Shown in pieces: positions 34,564 through 44,243 of a DNA stretch of 64,000 bases. The notes below the pieces were generated by a model. That model worked only from the letters and a program-made list of their open reading frames with translations, did no database searches and had not been told where the DNA came from. The DNA is taken from contig CP073041.1 of the NCBI GenBank assembly GCA_025370055.1, positions 5,054,272 through 5,118,271 on the forward strand, in the 5' to 3' direction. The translations under genes were made by a program, and so were the position numbers. The number at the start of each line of letters is the position of its first letter. Within the stretch, counting starts at the first letter, position 1. This DNA is from Woronichinia naegeliana WA131. Its GTDB lineage: Bacteria > Cyanobacteriota > Cyanobacteriia > Cyanobacteriales > Microcystaceae.

Positions 34564-37142
34564 CGGTTAGTGGGGAGCAATCTATAAAAGTTATTCCTCA
34601 CAATTTACCGAATAGTGGTGTCGCGCAATTTGTGGGACGAGCCGAAGTTTTAGCGCAATTAGATCAGCAATTACAGCAAATTGATCGCGTTGCCATTTCC
34701 ACTTTGACGGGTATGGGTGGCATTGGTAAGTCGGAGTTGGCTTTGCAGTATGCCTGGCAGGAATGGCCCAAGCAAACCTGTCGCGGTGGGATTTGTTGGC
34801 TGAATGTGGCGGAAAGTGATCCTGGTTTGAGTATTTTAAGTTTTGCTCAGATTCATTTAGGGTTAACGTTACCCGAAGAAGGAGAGTTAGTTGAACGGGT
34901 TCGTTATGTTTGGCAAGGTTGGTTAAAAAATGAGCAGGATCAAACCTTAATTATTTTTGATGATGTGCGTGAATTATTGCAAATTAGGGATTATTTACCG
35001 CCTCAAAATAATCGTTTTAGGGTAATTATTACGACCAGAAATCAACAAATTGCCAGTAACTTTAGTCTGATTGACGTTAAGGTTTTAAGTCCAGAAAAAG
35101 CTCTAGAATTGTTAGCTATTTTTCTGTCTCAAGCGGTAGAAAATGATCGAGAAACGGCGCAAGAACTCTGTGCTTGGTTGGGTTATTTGCCTTTGGCCAT
35201 TGAGTTGGTGGGGCAGTACGGGAAATATATGCAGAGTAGTTTGGCAGAGATTTTAGAACAGTTAAAAGCACAAAGGTTAGATAATGAAAGTTTACAGGTT
35301 ACGCAAAATGCGTTGATGACTGCCCAACGGGGAGTTGCGGCGGCGTTTGAGTTGAGTTGGACACAATTAAGTGCGAGTTCTCAGTTGGCAGGTCAGTTGC
35401 TTAGTTTGTTTGCAGAAAGTGCGATCGCTCAGGATTTAATTTTGGCTTTGTTTGAGGTTGGATCCCCCCAACCCCCCTTAAAAAGGGGGGCTATTGAGGA
35501 AGAGTCTTTAAAAAGGGGGGCTATAGAGAGAGTTTTTCCGACTTTTTCTAAGTGGTTTAGTAAGCCTAAAGTTGAACCGATTCCTGAGTTGAATTTACCG
35601 ATAGCAACTAAAGCTGATTTGCGGCATTTGGTGAATTTGAATTTGCTGAAGGATTTGGGGGAAAATAATTATGAATTGCATACTTTGATTCGTCATTATC
35701 TACGGGATAAGTTAGAAGCATCTGAGGTGATGGAGACGGCTAAACAGGCTTATTGTGTGGTGATGGTGAATGTTGCTAAAAATATTAAGCAAACCCTAAC
35801 TTTAGAAGATATTGCCATCATTGAACCCTTTATTGATCACCTCAAAATTGCGGCAGAGGAGTTAAATCAATGGCTAGAAGATGAGGATTTATATTGGCCT
35901 TTTTATGGTTTAAGTACATTCCATCGAGCGCAAGGATTTTACAACCAAGCCGTTCCTTCTTTTGAGCAATGTTTGAGTCTCAGTGAACAACGATTCGGGC
36001 CAAAACATCCCAAAGTTGCCACCAGTCTCAACAATCTGGCGAGTCTTTATAAGTCTCAAGGGAAATATGCAGAAGCGGAACCTCTTTACCTGCGATCGCT
36101 GGCAATCAGAGAAAAGCCATTAGGAGAAAATCATCCTGACGTTGCCCAAAGTCTCAACAATCTGGCGAGTCTTTATAAGTCTCAAGGGAAATATGCAGAA
36201 GCGGAACCTCTTTACCTGCGATCGCTGGCAATAATAGAAAAGCAATTAGGAGAAAATCATCCCTTAGTTGCCCAAAGTCTCAACAATCTGGCGGGTCTTT
36301 ATAAGTCACAAGGGAAATACGAAGAAGCCGAACCTCTTTATCTGCGATCACTGGCAATAATAGAAAAGCAATTAGGAGAAAATCATCCCTTAGTTGCCCA
36401 AAGTCTCAACAATCTGGCGGGTCTTTATAAGTCACAAGGGAAATACGAAGAAGCCGAACCTCTTTATCTGCGATCACTGGCAATAATAGAAAAGCAATTA
36501 GGAGAAAATCATCCCTTAGTTGCCCAAAGTCTCAACAATCTGGCGGCTCTTTATGAATTTCAAGGAAAATACGCAGAAGCGGAACCTCTTTATCAGCGAT
36601 CGCTGGCAATCAGACAAAAGCAATTAGGAGAAAATCATCCCGATGTTGCCACTAGTCTCAACAATCTGGCGGGTCTTTATCAGTCTCAAGGGAAATACGA
36701 AGAAGCGGAACCCCTTTTTCTGCGATCGCTGGCAATCAGAGAAAAGCAATTAGGAGAAAATCATCCCGATGTTGCCCAAAGTCTCAACAATCTGGCGAGT
36801 CTTTATAAGTCTCAAGGGAAATACGCAGAAGCCGACCCCCTTTTTCTGCGATCGCTGGCAATAATGGAAAAGCAATTAGGAGAAAATCATCCCGATGTTG
36901 CCCAAAGTCTCAACAATCTGGCGGGTCTTTATTACTCTCAAGGGAAATACGAAGAAGCGGAACCTCTCTACCAAAGAGCAATTGCCATTTTTTCGGAAAA
37001 ATCAGGAGAAAATCACCCCAACACTCAAACAGTAAAGATGAATTATTATCAAATGTTAGCCCAACTTCCCGACGATGAATTAAATCAACGCTTCTCCTCC
37101 GAAACCGTCCAAATGTTACGTAACCTACGACAAGCATTGTAG
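34560..37142 (+). CDS. NB-ARC TPR STAND protein
   Basis: Frame open from 34560 to 37142; the first usable start is GTG 34632, but the conserved lead-in KVIPHNLPNSGVAQFVGRAE lies upstream of it, so the natural product probably includes the 34057 ORF (about 1028 aa). NB-ARC: Walker A GMGGIGKSELALQ, Walker B QTLIIFDDVREL, sensor RVIITTRNQQ, GLPLA-type LGYLPLAIELVG. Then a winged-helix region interrupted in frame by a C/G-run repeat (35460-35526, LKRGAIEEESLKRGAIE), and about eight 42-residue TPRs (HPDVAQSLNNLASLYKSQGK). STAND ATPases oligomerise on a trigger, often in phage defence; the effector here is not evident. Confidence 0.85.
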   Translation, partial: VAVSGEQSIKVIPHNLPNSGVAQFVGRAEVLAQLDQQLQQIDRVAISTLTGMGGIGKSELALQYAWQEWPKQTCRGGICWLNVAESDPGLSILSFAQIHLGLTLPEEGELVERVRYVWQGWLKNEQDQTLIIFDDVRELLQIRDYLPPQNNRFRVIITTRNQQIASNFSLIDVKVLSPEKALELLAIFLSQAVENDRETAQELCAWLGYLPLAIELVGQYGKYMQSSLAEILEQLKAQRLDNESLQVTQNALMTAQRGVAAAFELSWTQLSASSQLAGQLLSLFAESAIAQDLILALFEVGSPQPPLKRGAIEEESLKRGAIERVFPTFSKWFSKPKVEPIPELNLPIATKADLRHLVNLNLLKDLGENNYELHTLIRHYLRDKLEASEVMETAKQAYCVVMVNVAKNIKQTLTLEDIAIIEPFIDHLKIAAEELNQWLEDEDLYWPFYGLSTFHRAQGFYNQAVPSFEQCLSLSEQRFGPKHPKVATSLNNLASLYKSQGKYAEAEPLYLRSLAIREKPLGENHPDVAQSLNNLASLYKSQGKYAEAEPLYLRSLAIIEKQLGENHPLVAQSLNNLAGLYKSQGKYEEAEPLYLRSLAIIEKQLGENHPLVAQSLNNLAGLYKSQGKYEEAEPLYLRSLAIIEKQLGENHPLVAQSLNNLAALYEFQGKYAEAEPLYQRSLAIRQKQLGENHPDVATSLNNLAGLYQSQGKYEEAEPLFLRSLAIREKQLGENHPDVAQSLNNLASLYKSQGKYAEADPLFLRSLAIMEKQLGENHPDVAQSLNNLAGLYYSQGKYEEAEPLYQRAIAIFSEKSGENHPNTQTVKMNYYQMLAQLPDDELNQRFSSETVQMLRNLRQAL
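35460..35526 (+). repeat. C/G-run palindromic repeat inserted in frame in the NB-ARC gene
   Basis: GGATCCCCCCAACCCCCCTT-AAAAAGGGGGG and a second AAAAAGGGGGGC unit, otherwise an intergenic repeat type in this window, are translated here as SPQPPLKRGAIEEESLKRGA. Length keeps the frame. Confidence 0.75.
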
Positions 37143-37208
37143 GGACGAATTGCAATATCTCAATGCTCTGTAAAATAACCAAACAAACCCCAAATTAAAC
37201 ATCAAATT

Positions 37209-37364
37209 ATGTATCAAGTCACCGTTGATTACGCCAAAGCCAACCTAGAAGAACTCTGCGATCGCACAGAAAAAGAACCCGATGGAGTAGCGATCGTTCG
37301 TGAAAATCGCAGTTATATTCTCATCACTCAAGCAAAATGGGAATCCTTCTTCAAGAAAATTTAA
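37209..37364 (+). CDS. Phd/YefM-like antitoxin (51 aa, short)
   Basis: ATG 37209: MYQVTVDYAKANLEELCDRT, then VAIVRENRSYILITQAKWES, stop at 37362-37364. This is the N-terminal DNA-binding core of Phd/YefM antitoxins (A..NL..L.......V.I.R.......L...W..) but the toxin-binding tail is missing. It overlaps the start of the toxin-like frame by 28 bp, the usual coupling. Located 66 bp downstream of the NB-ARC gene. Confidence 0.65.
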   Translation: MYQVTVDYAKANLEELCDRTEKEPDGVAIVRENRSYILITQAKWESFFKKI

Positions 37365-37530
37365 CCACCGCGATCGTCATTAATCCCTATATTGGCAAAT
37401 CCTTAAAAGGCGATTTAAAAAGTTTGTATTCCTATCGCCTAAATCGAACGCGATCGTCTCGTTTATTAAATTTATGAAGACGATCACACTATTCTGATTA
37501 TTCATGCAAAAACACACTATGGCAGGTTGA
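37337..37530 (+). pseudogene. RelE/YoeB-like toxin remnant
   Basis: ATG 37337 opens a 46-codon frame (NPYIGKSLKGDLKSLYSYRL) ending at 37477; in another frame the expected continuation appears: IYEDDHTILIIHAKTHYGR (37472-37528). Together these give the RelE/YoeB pattern (P..GK.LKGDL..LYSYR.......YEI.D....I..H...H.Y). A one- or two-base indel near 37450 breaks it. Non-functional. Confidence 0.65.
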
Positions 37531-38186
37531 TCGCATCTTGTTTGTTACAAAAAATACAGAGAAAAAGAGAGAAATATAGGCTGAAAAAGAAGTAATCATC
37601 TAAGAGAAGAAAAGGCTATTATAAAAGAGAAAAAGTGGTTCTCCTGAACAAAGATTTATAATTAAAACTTATCATGAAAAGCAAGCTAAAAAACGGTTTC
37701 GCATATTATCAAAGTTCATAAACCCATAAGCTTGACGCTTGATTAGTTTAAGACGATTATTAATTCCTTCCATTGCCCCATTCGTCGTTCGACTCAGAAA
37801 GTAGTTACAAATAGAGGTTTTTCGGTATTTGTTATGCTAAATATGAGGTTATTTACTTCAGAACCCATGCCAAGAAAGGGTTTCCTTGTCTTTACACTCA
37901 ATTTATGCCAAATTAACTGATAGTTTTAACTGAAAGCCTTATACAGCAAGGGTTTTAAGAGTTGATAAAATGACTTAGCATAGTAACTACCGATGAACCA
38001 TAGTTTTCTTGCCTTGTAATATTCCATAATTACGATGAGTGATTTTATTTTTCTCTCCAATGATAGCATTTTCTTGTTTTATACGGTCAATTTATGCCAC
38101 CGCCCCTATGAAACGCATTTCAGGCAGCCTTTTATTACAACACATAATATTTATGCAAGAGGTCTATTCTGAATTTGGAATTGCTG
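37531..38186 (-). pseudogene. Intergenic IS graveyard with ISL3 transposase C-terminus
   Basis: Minus strand 37672-37818 encodes NYFLSRTTNGAMEGINNRLK, LIKRQAYGFMNFDNMRNRFL, ACFS-stop, the end of an ISL3-family transposase (compare TNGLTEGMNTKIKLIKRKSYGFANFEH at 53640-53760). No further coding is seen up to 38169. 38170-38186 (TGAATTTGGAATTGCTG) is a lone terminal repeat of the CAGCAATTCC IS family. Confidence 0.75.
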
Positions 38187-38191
38187 GCCCA

Positions 38192-39568
38192 TTATTGACC
38201 ACTATACCAACGTAATAATACTCGTGCTAGTCGAAAGGGATCATGGCGTACTCGTCCTGTTTCACTTTCCTCCATCACATTGGCAATGACAATACGACAA
38301 CCAAGAGCCGCAATTTCCTCTCGATCTATATAGACGGGATGACAATTTTCTTCGGCATAATGTTTGAGGGCTGGGGGAGAAGGGGGCGTTCGTTGCACCA
38401 AGACGGCATCGAAGAGGCGATATTCTGACATCTCATCAATTTTTTTTAAATGGTCTGAAACACTATAACCATCAGTTTCTCCGGGCTGGGTCATAATATT
38501 GCAGATATAAATGCGGGGTACATCGGCTCCGGCGATCGCGGCTTGAATATCAGGAACTAGCAGATTCGGGATCACACTGGTATAGAGGCTACCCGGCCCA
38601 ATAATAATATAGTCTGCTTCCTCAATAGCACGAATAGCCGCCGGCAAAGCAGGTGGATTGGGGGGATGACACCCAAAATGCTTAATTTTTCCCCCCGCTT
38701 CAGTGATCAGAGATTCCCCTTCAATATAGCGACCATCCTCTAACTCCGCCCAGAGCCTGACATCCGTAAGCGTCGCAGGGAAAACCTTACCCTGAATGGC
38801 TAACACCTTAGAACTGGCGGCGATCGCTTGTTCGAGATCTCCCGTAATTTCTGTCATGGCTGTGAGAAAGAGATTGCCAAAACTGTGGCCTGTCAAACCA
38901 TCCCCCGCCTGAAAACGATACTGAAATAATTCTGTTAACAGCTTTTCCTCATCCGCTAAAGAGGCAATACAGTTACGAATATCCCCAGGCGGTAAAACCC
39001 CAATTTCTCGCCGTAGCCGTCCCGAAGATCCCCCATCATCCGCCACCGTGACAATCGCCGTAATATTGGAACTGTAGAGTTTTAAGCCCCGTAACAAGGT
39101 TGAAAGTCCTGTCCCACCACCGATCGCCACAATCTTGGGGCCACGGTTAAGACGACGATGATTAATTAAAACATCCACTAAATCTTGACTCCCCTCCGGC
39201 TGTAACACCTCGGTAATCGCTCCGACAGTGCGGCTCTGACCCCAGAGGACAAAAAAGATCCCCAAGGCTAATAGAACAGGGCCAGAAATATAACTAGGGA
39301 AAAGATGGGTTAACCATTCCAAGGTCTGGGAGACAAATTCTCCAATGCGAAAGATCGGCGTTAACTTGATCCAAATAGCTAAACCCAAAAAGGTCATACT
39401 TAGCCCAATCGAGCTAATCAACAACCAACGCTTCACAAATAGCCCAGGTGACAACCATTTAAACCAGCTATTGACTCGTTGGGGAGTTCGCTGACTAACA
39501 CTGGCTCCCCATTTGCGTTTCTCGGCATTGAGTCGGCGTAGAAGGGACTTTAAGGGACTGGTGGACAT
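38192..39568 (-). CDS. yvcK: YvcK/CofD-like UDP-GlcNAc-binding protein
   Basis: 458 aa, longer than the ~320 aa Bacillus protein because of an N-terminal extension with two transmembrane helices ([34 protein letters not shown]). Core begins [100 protein letters not shown], all family signatures. YvcK links carbon metabolism and cell-wall synthesis in Bacillus and Mycobacterium. Membrane anchoring is common in cyanobacterial homologues. Start codon fits the helix; alternatives are less plausible. Confidence 0.93.
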   Translation of the reverse strand: MSTSPLKSLLRRLNAEKRKWGASVSQRTPQRVNSWFKWLSPGLFVKRWLLISSIGLSMTFLGLAIWIKLTPIFRIGEFVSQTLEWLTHLFPSYISGPVLLALGIFFVLWGQSRTVGAITEVLQPEGSQDLVDVLINHRRLNRGPKIVAIGGGTGLSTLLRGLKLYSSNITAIVTVADDGGSSGRLRREIGVLPPGDIRNCIASLADEEKLLTELFQYRFQAGDGLTGHSFGNLFLTAMTEITGDLEQAIAASSKVLAIQGKVFPATLTDVRLWAELEDGRYIEGESLITEAGGKIKHFGCHPPNPPALPAAIRAIEEADYIIIGPGSLYTSVIPNLLVPDIQAAIAGADVPRIYICNIMTQPGETDGYSVSDHLKKIDEMSEYRLFDAVLVQRTPPSPPALKHYAEENCHPVYIDREEIAALGCRIVIANVMEESETGRVRHDPFRLARVLLRWYSGQ

Positions 39569-39862
39569 AACCGCAGGGAATAAAGAAAAAGTGCCAAGTC
39601 TAGATAACTGTCACCCTAACCCATGGTAAGGCTTTGATCAAACTTTTTTGGGGTAACTTTTCTAGCTAATGTTTGTTGACGACAACTCATCTTTAAAAAT
39701 GCTGATCACAAATTCTCTGGCAAATACTTTAAAGAAAACAAAGAGCTTCGTCATTACGAGGACAAAACTTTTGGGCGATCGGATTTCGTTGCAGACGGAC
39801 TTTTCCCAACTTAGGCAACTCATAGAGGGGAGCAACATTTCTGATCTGATTATTAACTAAAG

Positions 39863-41513
39863 GTAATTAGTCACAGCAATAAGTGGGGCTTAATTCTCAT
39901 TAAGCCCCAAAAATACTAGAGAGGAAGAAAGTCATCAATGGAAGGAGGAGAAAGACCAGAGGAAGATAAAATAAGAGATAACTGTTCGACCGCACTTTTA
40001 CCTTGAAGTCTCATGGTTTCAAGAAAACTAAACATCATGGCAACAAGTTGTCCGCCCCAATGACTTCTAGCACCGCCACTAACCTTACGATGAATAACAA
40101 CAGGACGCAAGGCTCTCTCGGCATCATTGTTATCAGGTTTAACTTCAGGAAAAGTAAGAAAAGTAAACCAATCATGCCAATAACGTCGAAAGCGATTAGA
40201 TAACAATTGGGAATCACTTGCCCATCCCGTGGGCGGCGGATTATCCAGAACCTCTTGAAGTTGAGCTTCTACTAGGGGTCGCTGTTGTTGTAAAGCTTCT
40301 AAGCTCAGTTTGCCTTGATGATAATCTCGATGGGATTGACGAGCTTGCTCTAGAATAGGAAAAACTCTCTGAGCAAAAAGTTTATTTTCAGAAAAGTGGG
40401 AAGTTTCCAAGGCCTTCAATTCCCGCCCAATATGAGCCAGACATTTCTGTTTATGCTGGGCATTTTGGCGATGGTAAGCCCCCCAACAGTCCGTACTGAG
40501 AAGCCCATGAAAATCTTTACCTAATAGGGAATGAACCTCATCGGAACTCCGGCTGGGAGCCAGAAACAAAACACAAACAGAGGAGGAAGTAGCCACCCAC
40601 ATCCAATAGTTAACCCCATTGACGCGATAGCTGGTTTCGTCCACACAACGGACTCCAGGCTCCTGTATGTAAGTCCACCACTGTTCATAACTAGGATACA
40701 AGCTTTCGCAAAACCATCGGTGCATTTTAGCTAAACTCCCTTGAGACAGAGGAATGCCAAAGACCGTTTCTACCAAGTATCGTTGTTTTAGCCAAGTCAA
40801 ATTTCCCCCATATCCCAGCCATCCCACTAAGCTGGATAAGGTTGCACCGTAGCTAAAATCTTCACGACATCCCAAAGGAAGTGGGGCATAACCTTCCCAA
40901 TCACATTTTGAGCATTGATACTTTTCCCTAACATATTCCCTTACCTCTACTGGTTTACTGACTAATTCAGCTATTTGATTTTTTTTGATGATAGTCTCCT
41001 TTTGCTTTTCCACTGACGCACCACATTTTGGGCATTTTTCCATCCTTAAATCTACTATTTCATCTACCCGACCAAACCCGTTTCTGGTTTTACCCACATG
41101 GTCGTACTTTGGACCTCTTTTTTTTCCTTTTTGACCGAAGGTTTTGGCGACTTTCTTTTTGTAACCGTCACTGCTTGGGGGCTGAGAGCTATTTTCACTC
41201 GTTCTTTGGTTAAGCTTTTTCAGCTTTTCTTTCAACTTTTCTATCTCTTTCTTTAACTCTACCAATTCTTTTCTCAGCTTTTCGTTCTCTTCTTTTTCTT
41301 TCTGATAATCTTCATACCAATCTTTTGCCACTTCTTTTTGCCATGGCATTTTCACTTCTTCTTGGTTTAAGTCTGGAACTGGGTCTAGTTTTTTCATAGT
41401 CTCCCTATTCTAACCTATCTCTTTAACCGCCTTTCCTTTCTTCATTATTCTTTACTTTTTTCATTTGCTTCTCATTCTCAATAATTTCCTTCTTTATTGC
41501 GGTGACTAATTAC
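39863..41513 (-). mobile_element. IS66-type element (1651 bp), TnpC only
   Basis: Ends GTAATTAGTCACAGCAATAA...TTATTGCGGTGACTAATTAC. Flanks are AACTAAAG (left) and GTGCTAAG (right), not a duplication. No tnpA/tnpB are present, as in the ISBst12-like group. The right flank is a fragment of an MSKKQ-type IS4 element. Confidence 0.85.
39916..41397 (-). CDS. IS66-family transposase (TnpC)
   Basis: 493 aa. Long N-terminal coiled coil (~30-70, KLRKELVELKKEIEKLKEKL) with NSSQPPSSD, zinc-finger domain CPKCGASVEKQK and CSKCDWEG, then the DDE core: GVRCVDETSYRVNGVNYWMW, LLSTDCWGAYHRQ, CLAHIGRELKAL and PDNNDAERALRPVVIHRKVS with the catalytic Glu. Frame intact. Confidence 0.93.
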   Translation of the reverse strand: MKKLDPVPDLNQEEVKMPWQKEVAKDWYEDYQKEKEENEKLRKELVELKKEIEKLKEKLKKLNQRTSENSSQPPSSDGYKKKVAKTFGQKGKKRGPKYDHVGKTRNGFGRVDEIVDLRMEKCPKCGASVEKQKETIIKKNQIAELVSKPVEVREYVREKYQCSKCDWEGYAPLPLGCREDFSYGATLSSLVGWLGYGGNLTWLKQRYLVETVFGIPLSQGSLAKMHRWFCESLYPSYEQWWTYIQEPGVRCVDETSYRVNGVNYWMWVATSSSVCVLFLAPSRSSDEVHSLLGKDFHGLLSTDCWGAYHRQNAQHKQKCLAHIGRELKALETSHFSENKLFAQRVFPILEQARQSHRDYHQGKLSLEALQQQRPLVEAQLQEVLDNPPPTGWASDSQLLSNRFRRYWHDWFTFLTFPEVKPDNNDAERALRPVVIHRKVSGGARSHWGGQLVAMMFSFLETMRLQGKSAVEQLSLILSSSGLSPPSIDDFLPL

Positions 41514-41619
41514 GTGCTAAGTTATTTGGTTTGGTCAAAGCTGAGAGAAAGCGACATCGAGAAAAGGCCGCTCTCAATCAACAAATTTGGGAACCCATTC
41601 CTTTAAGTTGACACGGATG
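41514..41619 (+). pseudogene. MSKKQ-type IS4 transposase C-terminal fragment
   Basis: Encodes LFGLVKAERKRHREKAALNQ...EPIPLS and the end TTAAGTTGACACGGATG at 41619, identical to 48007-48109. The left part is replaced by the IS66-type element. The IS66-like pseudogene begins at 41620. Confidence 0.85.
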
Positions 41620-42747
41620 CCCGTCCTCAAGCCCCAAGTAACAGAATACAGACTACATAGCCTAGAATGCGAACACTGCGGGTCAAAAAGCCGAGGGAAA
41701 TTGCCAGCAGGAGTGACCGAGAAAAGCTATGGGGCAAGATTAGCCGCCTTAGTGGGAGTGCTAAGTGTCGAAGCAAGACAAAGCCATCGTCAGATACAAG
41801 GGCTGCTGAGAGAGGTATTTGGCATAGAGATAGGGAGAGGGACAATCAACAACATCAGGCAAGAAGTAAGTGAAGCCATAGCCGCCGCCAATGAAGAAGC
41901 GAAAGAATATGCCAAGCAACAACCGGTGGTGAACTGTGATGAGAGGGGATTTAGCCAGCAAAATCGGGATGGCAACAACCCAACAGAGAAGAAAGCATGG
42001 CTGTGGGTGCTGGTGACCCCATGGATAAGCCTATTTCTAGTCACCTTGAGTCGTAGCCAAGAAGTGGCCAAACAGTTAATCGGCGAGACATTCACGGGCT
42101 ACTTAGGCAGTGACCGTTATGGCAGCTACAGTTGGGTGAAGTCAGAATTGCGACAACTATGTTGGTCTCATGTGCTGAGAGACTTTCAGGCGATGGCAGA
42201 AAGAACAGGGGCATCACAAGAAATCGGTACAGCATTACTAGCGAGAGGCTATCGCCTGTTTCATTGGTGGCACAAAGTCAGAGACGGCACGCTGTCGAAG
42301 GAGTTATTTATCGAAGCAGTAGAATTGCTCAGATGGGGAATGCACCAAGAATTAATGTCGGCGGCGGCTATCGAAATTGGTTGGCGCGAAAAATCGCCCC
42401 TCGCGAAAACAGTCCGTACCTGTCGAAAGTTGCTGAAAGTGGAGGCGGCTCTCTGGACGTTTGTCTATAGAGAGGGGGTGGAACCGACGAATAATTCAGC
42501 ACAACGAGCTTTGCGACCAGCCGTAATTTGGCGTAACCTCAGCTTTGGTTCTCAGTCTCAAGCGGGGAGTGAGTTTGTGTCGAGAATGCTGACAGTCAAT
42601 CATTCGTTGAAATTACAAGGGCGTTCTGTCTTAGATTTTCTGACGCAATCATGTCTAGCGGCTCGACTAGGGGAGCAGCCTCCTTCTCTAATTCCTGTTG
42701 TTCAGGAGCCCGCCGTCTCAAATCCTAGACCCTTGATTTTTTTGTAG
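41620..42747 (+). pseudogene. Second IS66-family transposase, N-terminally truncated
   Basis: From VLKPQVTEYRLHSLECEHCG the frame runs intact to 42747: LRFDERG-type CDERGFSQQNRDG, FTGYLGSDRYGSYSWV, LRQLCWSHVLRDFQAM, EPTNNSAQRALRPAVIWRNL (catalytic Glu). It lacks the coiled-coil head and first zinc pair because the IS4-type fragment ends at 41619. Different from the TnpC at 39916-41397. Confidence 0.85.
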
Positions 42748-43213
42748 GCTATTGGACGGTTACCATCAAAAAACTTCTTAATGAAGGCGGATTGACAATC
42801 CGTTGGGGGCGCAAAATCAAAAACAAGGGATCAAGTACTATTGCAAGTTAAACTGATGACAGCTTACCAGTCATCCACAAGGACATAAATGATGGTCAAG
42901 AGGGTTGGAGCATCTATCATATTCATGGGCAGCAATTCTAAATTTGCCCTGTAGCAAGGGTTTCAGGTTTTAGTTCGCGTAATACGGGATAAAATTCAAC
43001 GGGATTAACAAGTTCATTTTACGAGTCTTCAGGCTTTCAGGCATGGTAGTACACATAGAATTGCCCCAAAAACCCCCTTTGAAATGTTCTTTAAATCCCT
43101 AAAAGGCTTGCTGTATCTAAAACTGAGAATTGCTGTATTCATGGGAGACCTCATGCTTTGGAGTATGATTACCTTTATCATGATGTCTCCCCTTGATTTT
43201 GCAGACCTCTCTA
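42748..43213. other. 466 bp spacer, no confident gene
   Basis: 42748-42852 continues with an open plus-strand frame (GYWTVTIKKLLNEGGLTIRW, GRKIKNKGSSTIAS, stop), perhaps the tail of a host gene in which the IS66-like element sits. 42931-42950 (GGCAGCAATTCTAAATTTGC) resembles a decayed CAGCAATTCC end. The rest shows nothing I can assign. Confidence 0.4.
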
Positions 43214-43456
43214 GGGTGCGACCTTTAGTTGATAAAAGCTGTTGTAATCAGGGTTCTACAGGGAACCCATATTGATCAAGTTTTGCCCAAAATTGACTCC
43301 ATCGTTCCTTGGTCAATACCAAAGCTCGTAGGCTCAAAATAATTCCTGCTCCTTTTTCCTTCCATCGCATCCCTGAACAACATAATCGTTGTTTGACCAA
43401 CGTCTTACAAGCTGCTTCCGTAACACCTGAACCAATCGGATACTTTTTCTCTATGT

Positions 43457-43668
43457 AGGGTTTGCTGAATAAGGATGAAATCCTTGCTAGACAATACTTT
43501 CAGGCATTTTACAAACGACCAGATGCAAGGTTATGGCATTTGGAGGCTCAAAATCCATGCACTTTGCTGGAAAAATGTGAGGTAAAACTGGAAACTGATC
43601 TCTGAAGTCACCATTTTTCGCGCCCTGTGGCATCTAGGTTCGTTTTGTGGACTTTTTCAGCAAGCCCT
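43457..43668. repeat. MITE-like element B (212 bp, ATGT duplication)
   Basis: AGGGTTTGCTGAATAAGG...TTTTTCAGCAAGCCCT with ATGT on both sides (43453-43456, 43669-43672), inserted in the ISKra4 transposase. Same length as 23800-24011, opposite orientation. Confidence 0.92.
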
Positions 43669-44243
43669 ATGTATTCAGCATAATCCATTTGATGCTGATG
43701 ATTCTCGTAATAAGTAATCGCCGCTTGTAGTTTCTCGGTAAGATTCTTAGAATGACTTTTTTCTTCTTTGACTTCTTTCATCAGATTTAGCAGTTCTCCT
43801 GCTTTTCCTTTTTCATGCTTGAGTTCTCGACAATTTTCAGTCAACCATTCTTTTTGTTTTGACACGGTATTCGGATGCAACGCTTCTGCCAAGGCACCTA
43901 AGTAACCAGAGGCATGATAGAAATCTAATATCTGTTCTTCCGTTTGCTTTTCTAAAAACTTCCAATTTGATTCTGCCCCGTCTGCTATCCCGACCAATGT
44001 TGCCTCTGGATAACGGTTTTTCGCTCGCTCAATTTCTCTTTCTAATCTTTCTAGAAAACTCTTTTTTCCATACTCTGGTGCCGCACCTAGATAGATTGTA
44101 GGTTGACGTTCGCCTTCACTATCGTATAGGGAAACGGTTCCCACCATTGCTTCACGGTAGCCATCCTCACACATCAGCATACAGGTTCCATCTAATCCTA
44201 TTCCCACTGTTGCAATTTGGCTATCCTCCTTGGGCGGGGCATA

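Noticed and set aside
39669-39860. 63 aa plus-strand frame between yvcK and the IS66-type element
   Set aside because: No ribosome site and low-complexity composition; it ends at the IS boundary. Could be a remnant but not supportable.
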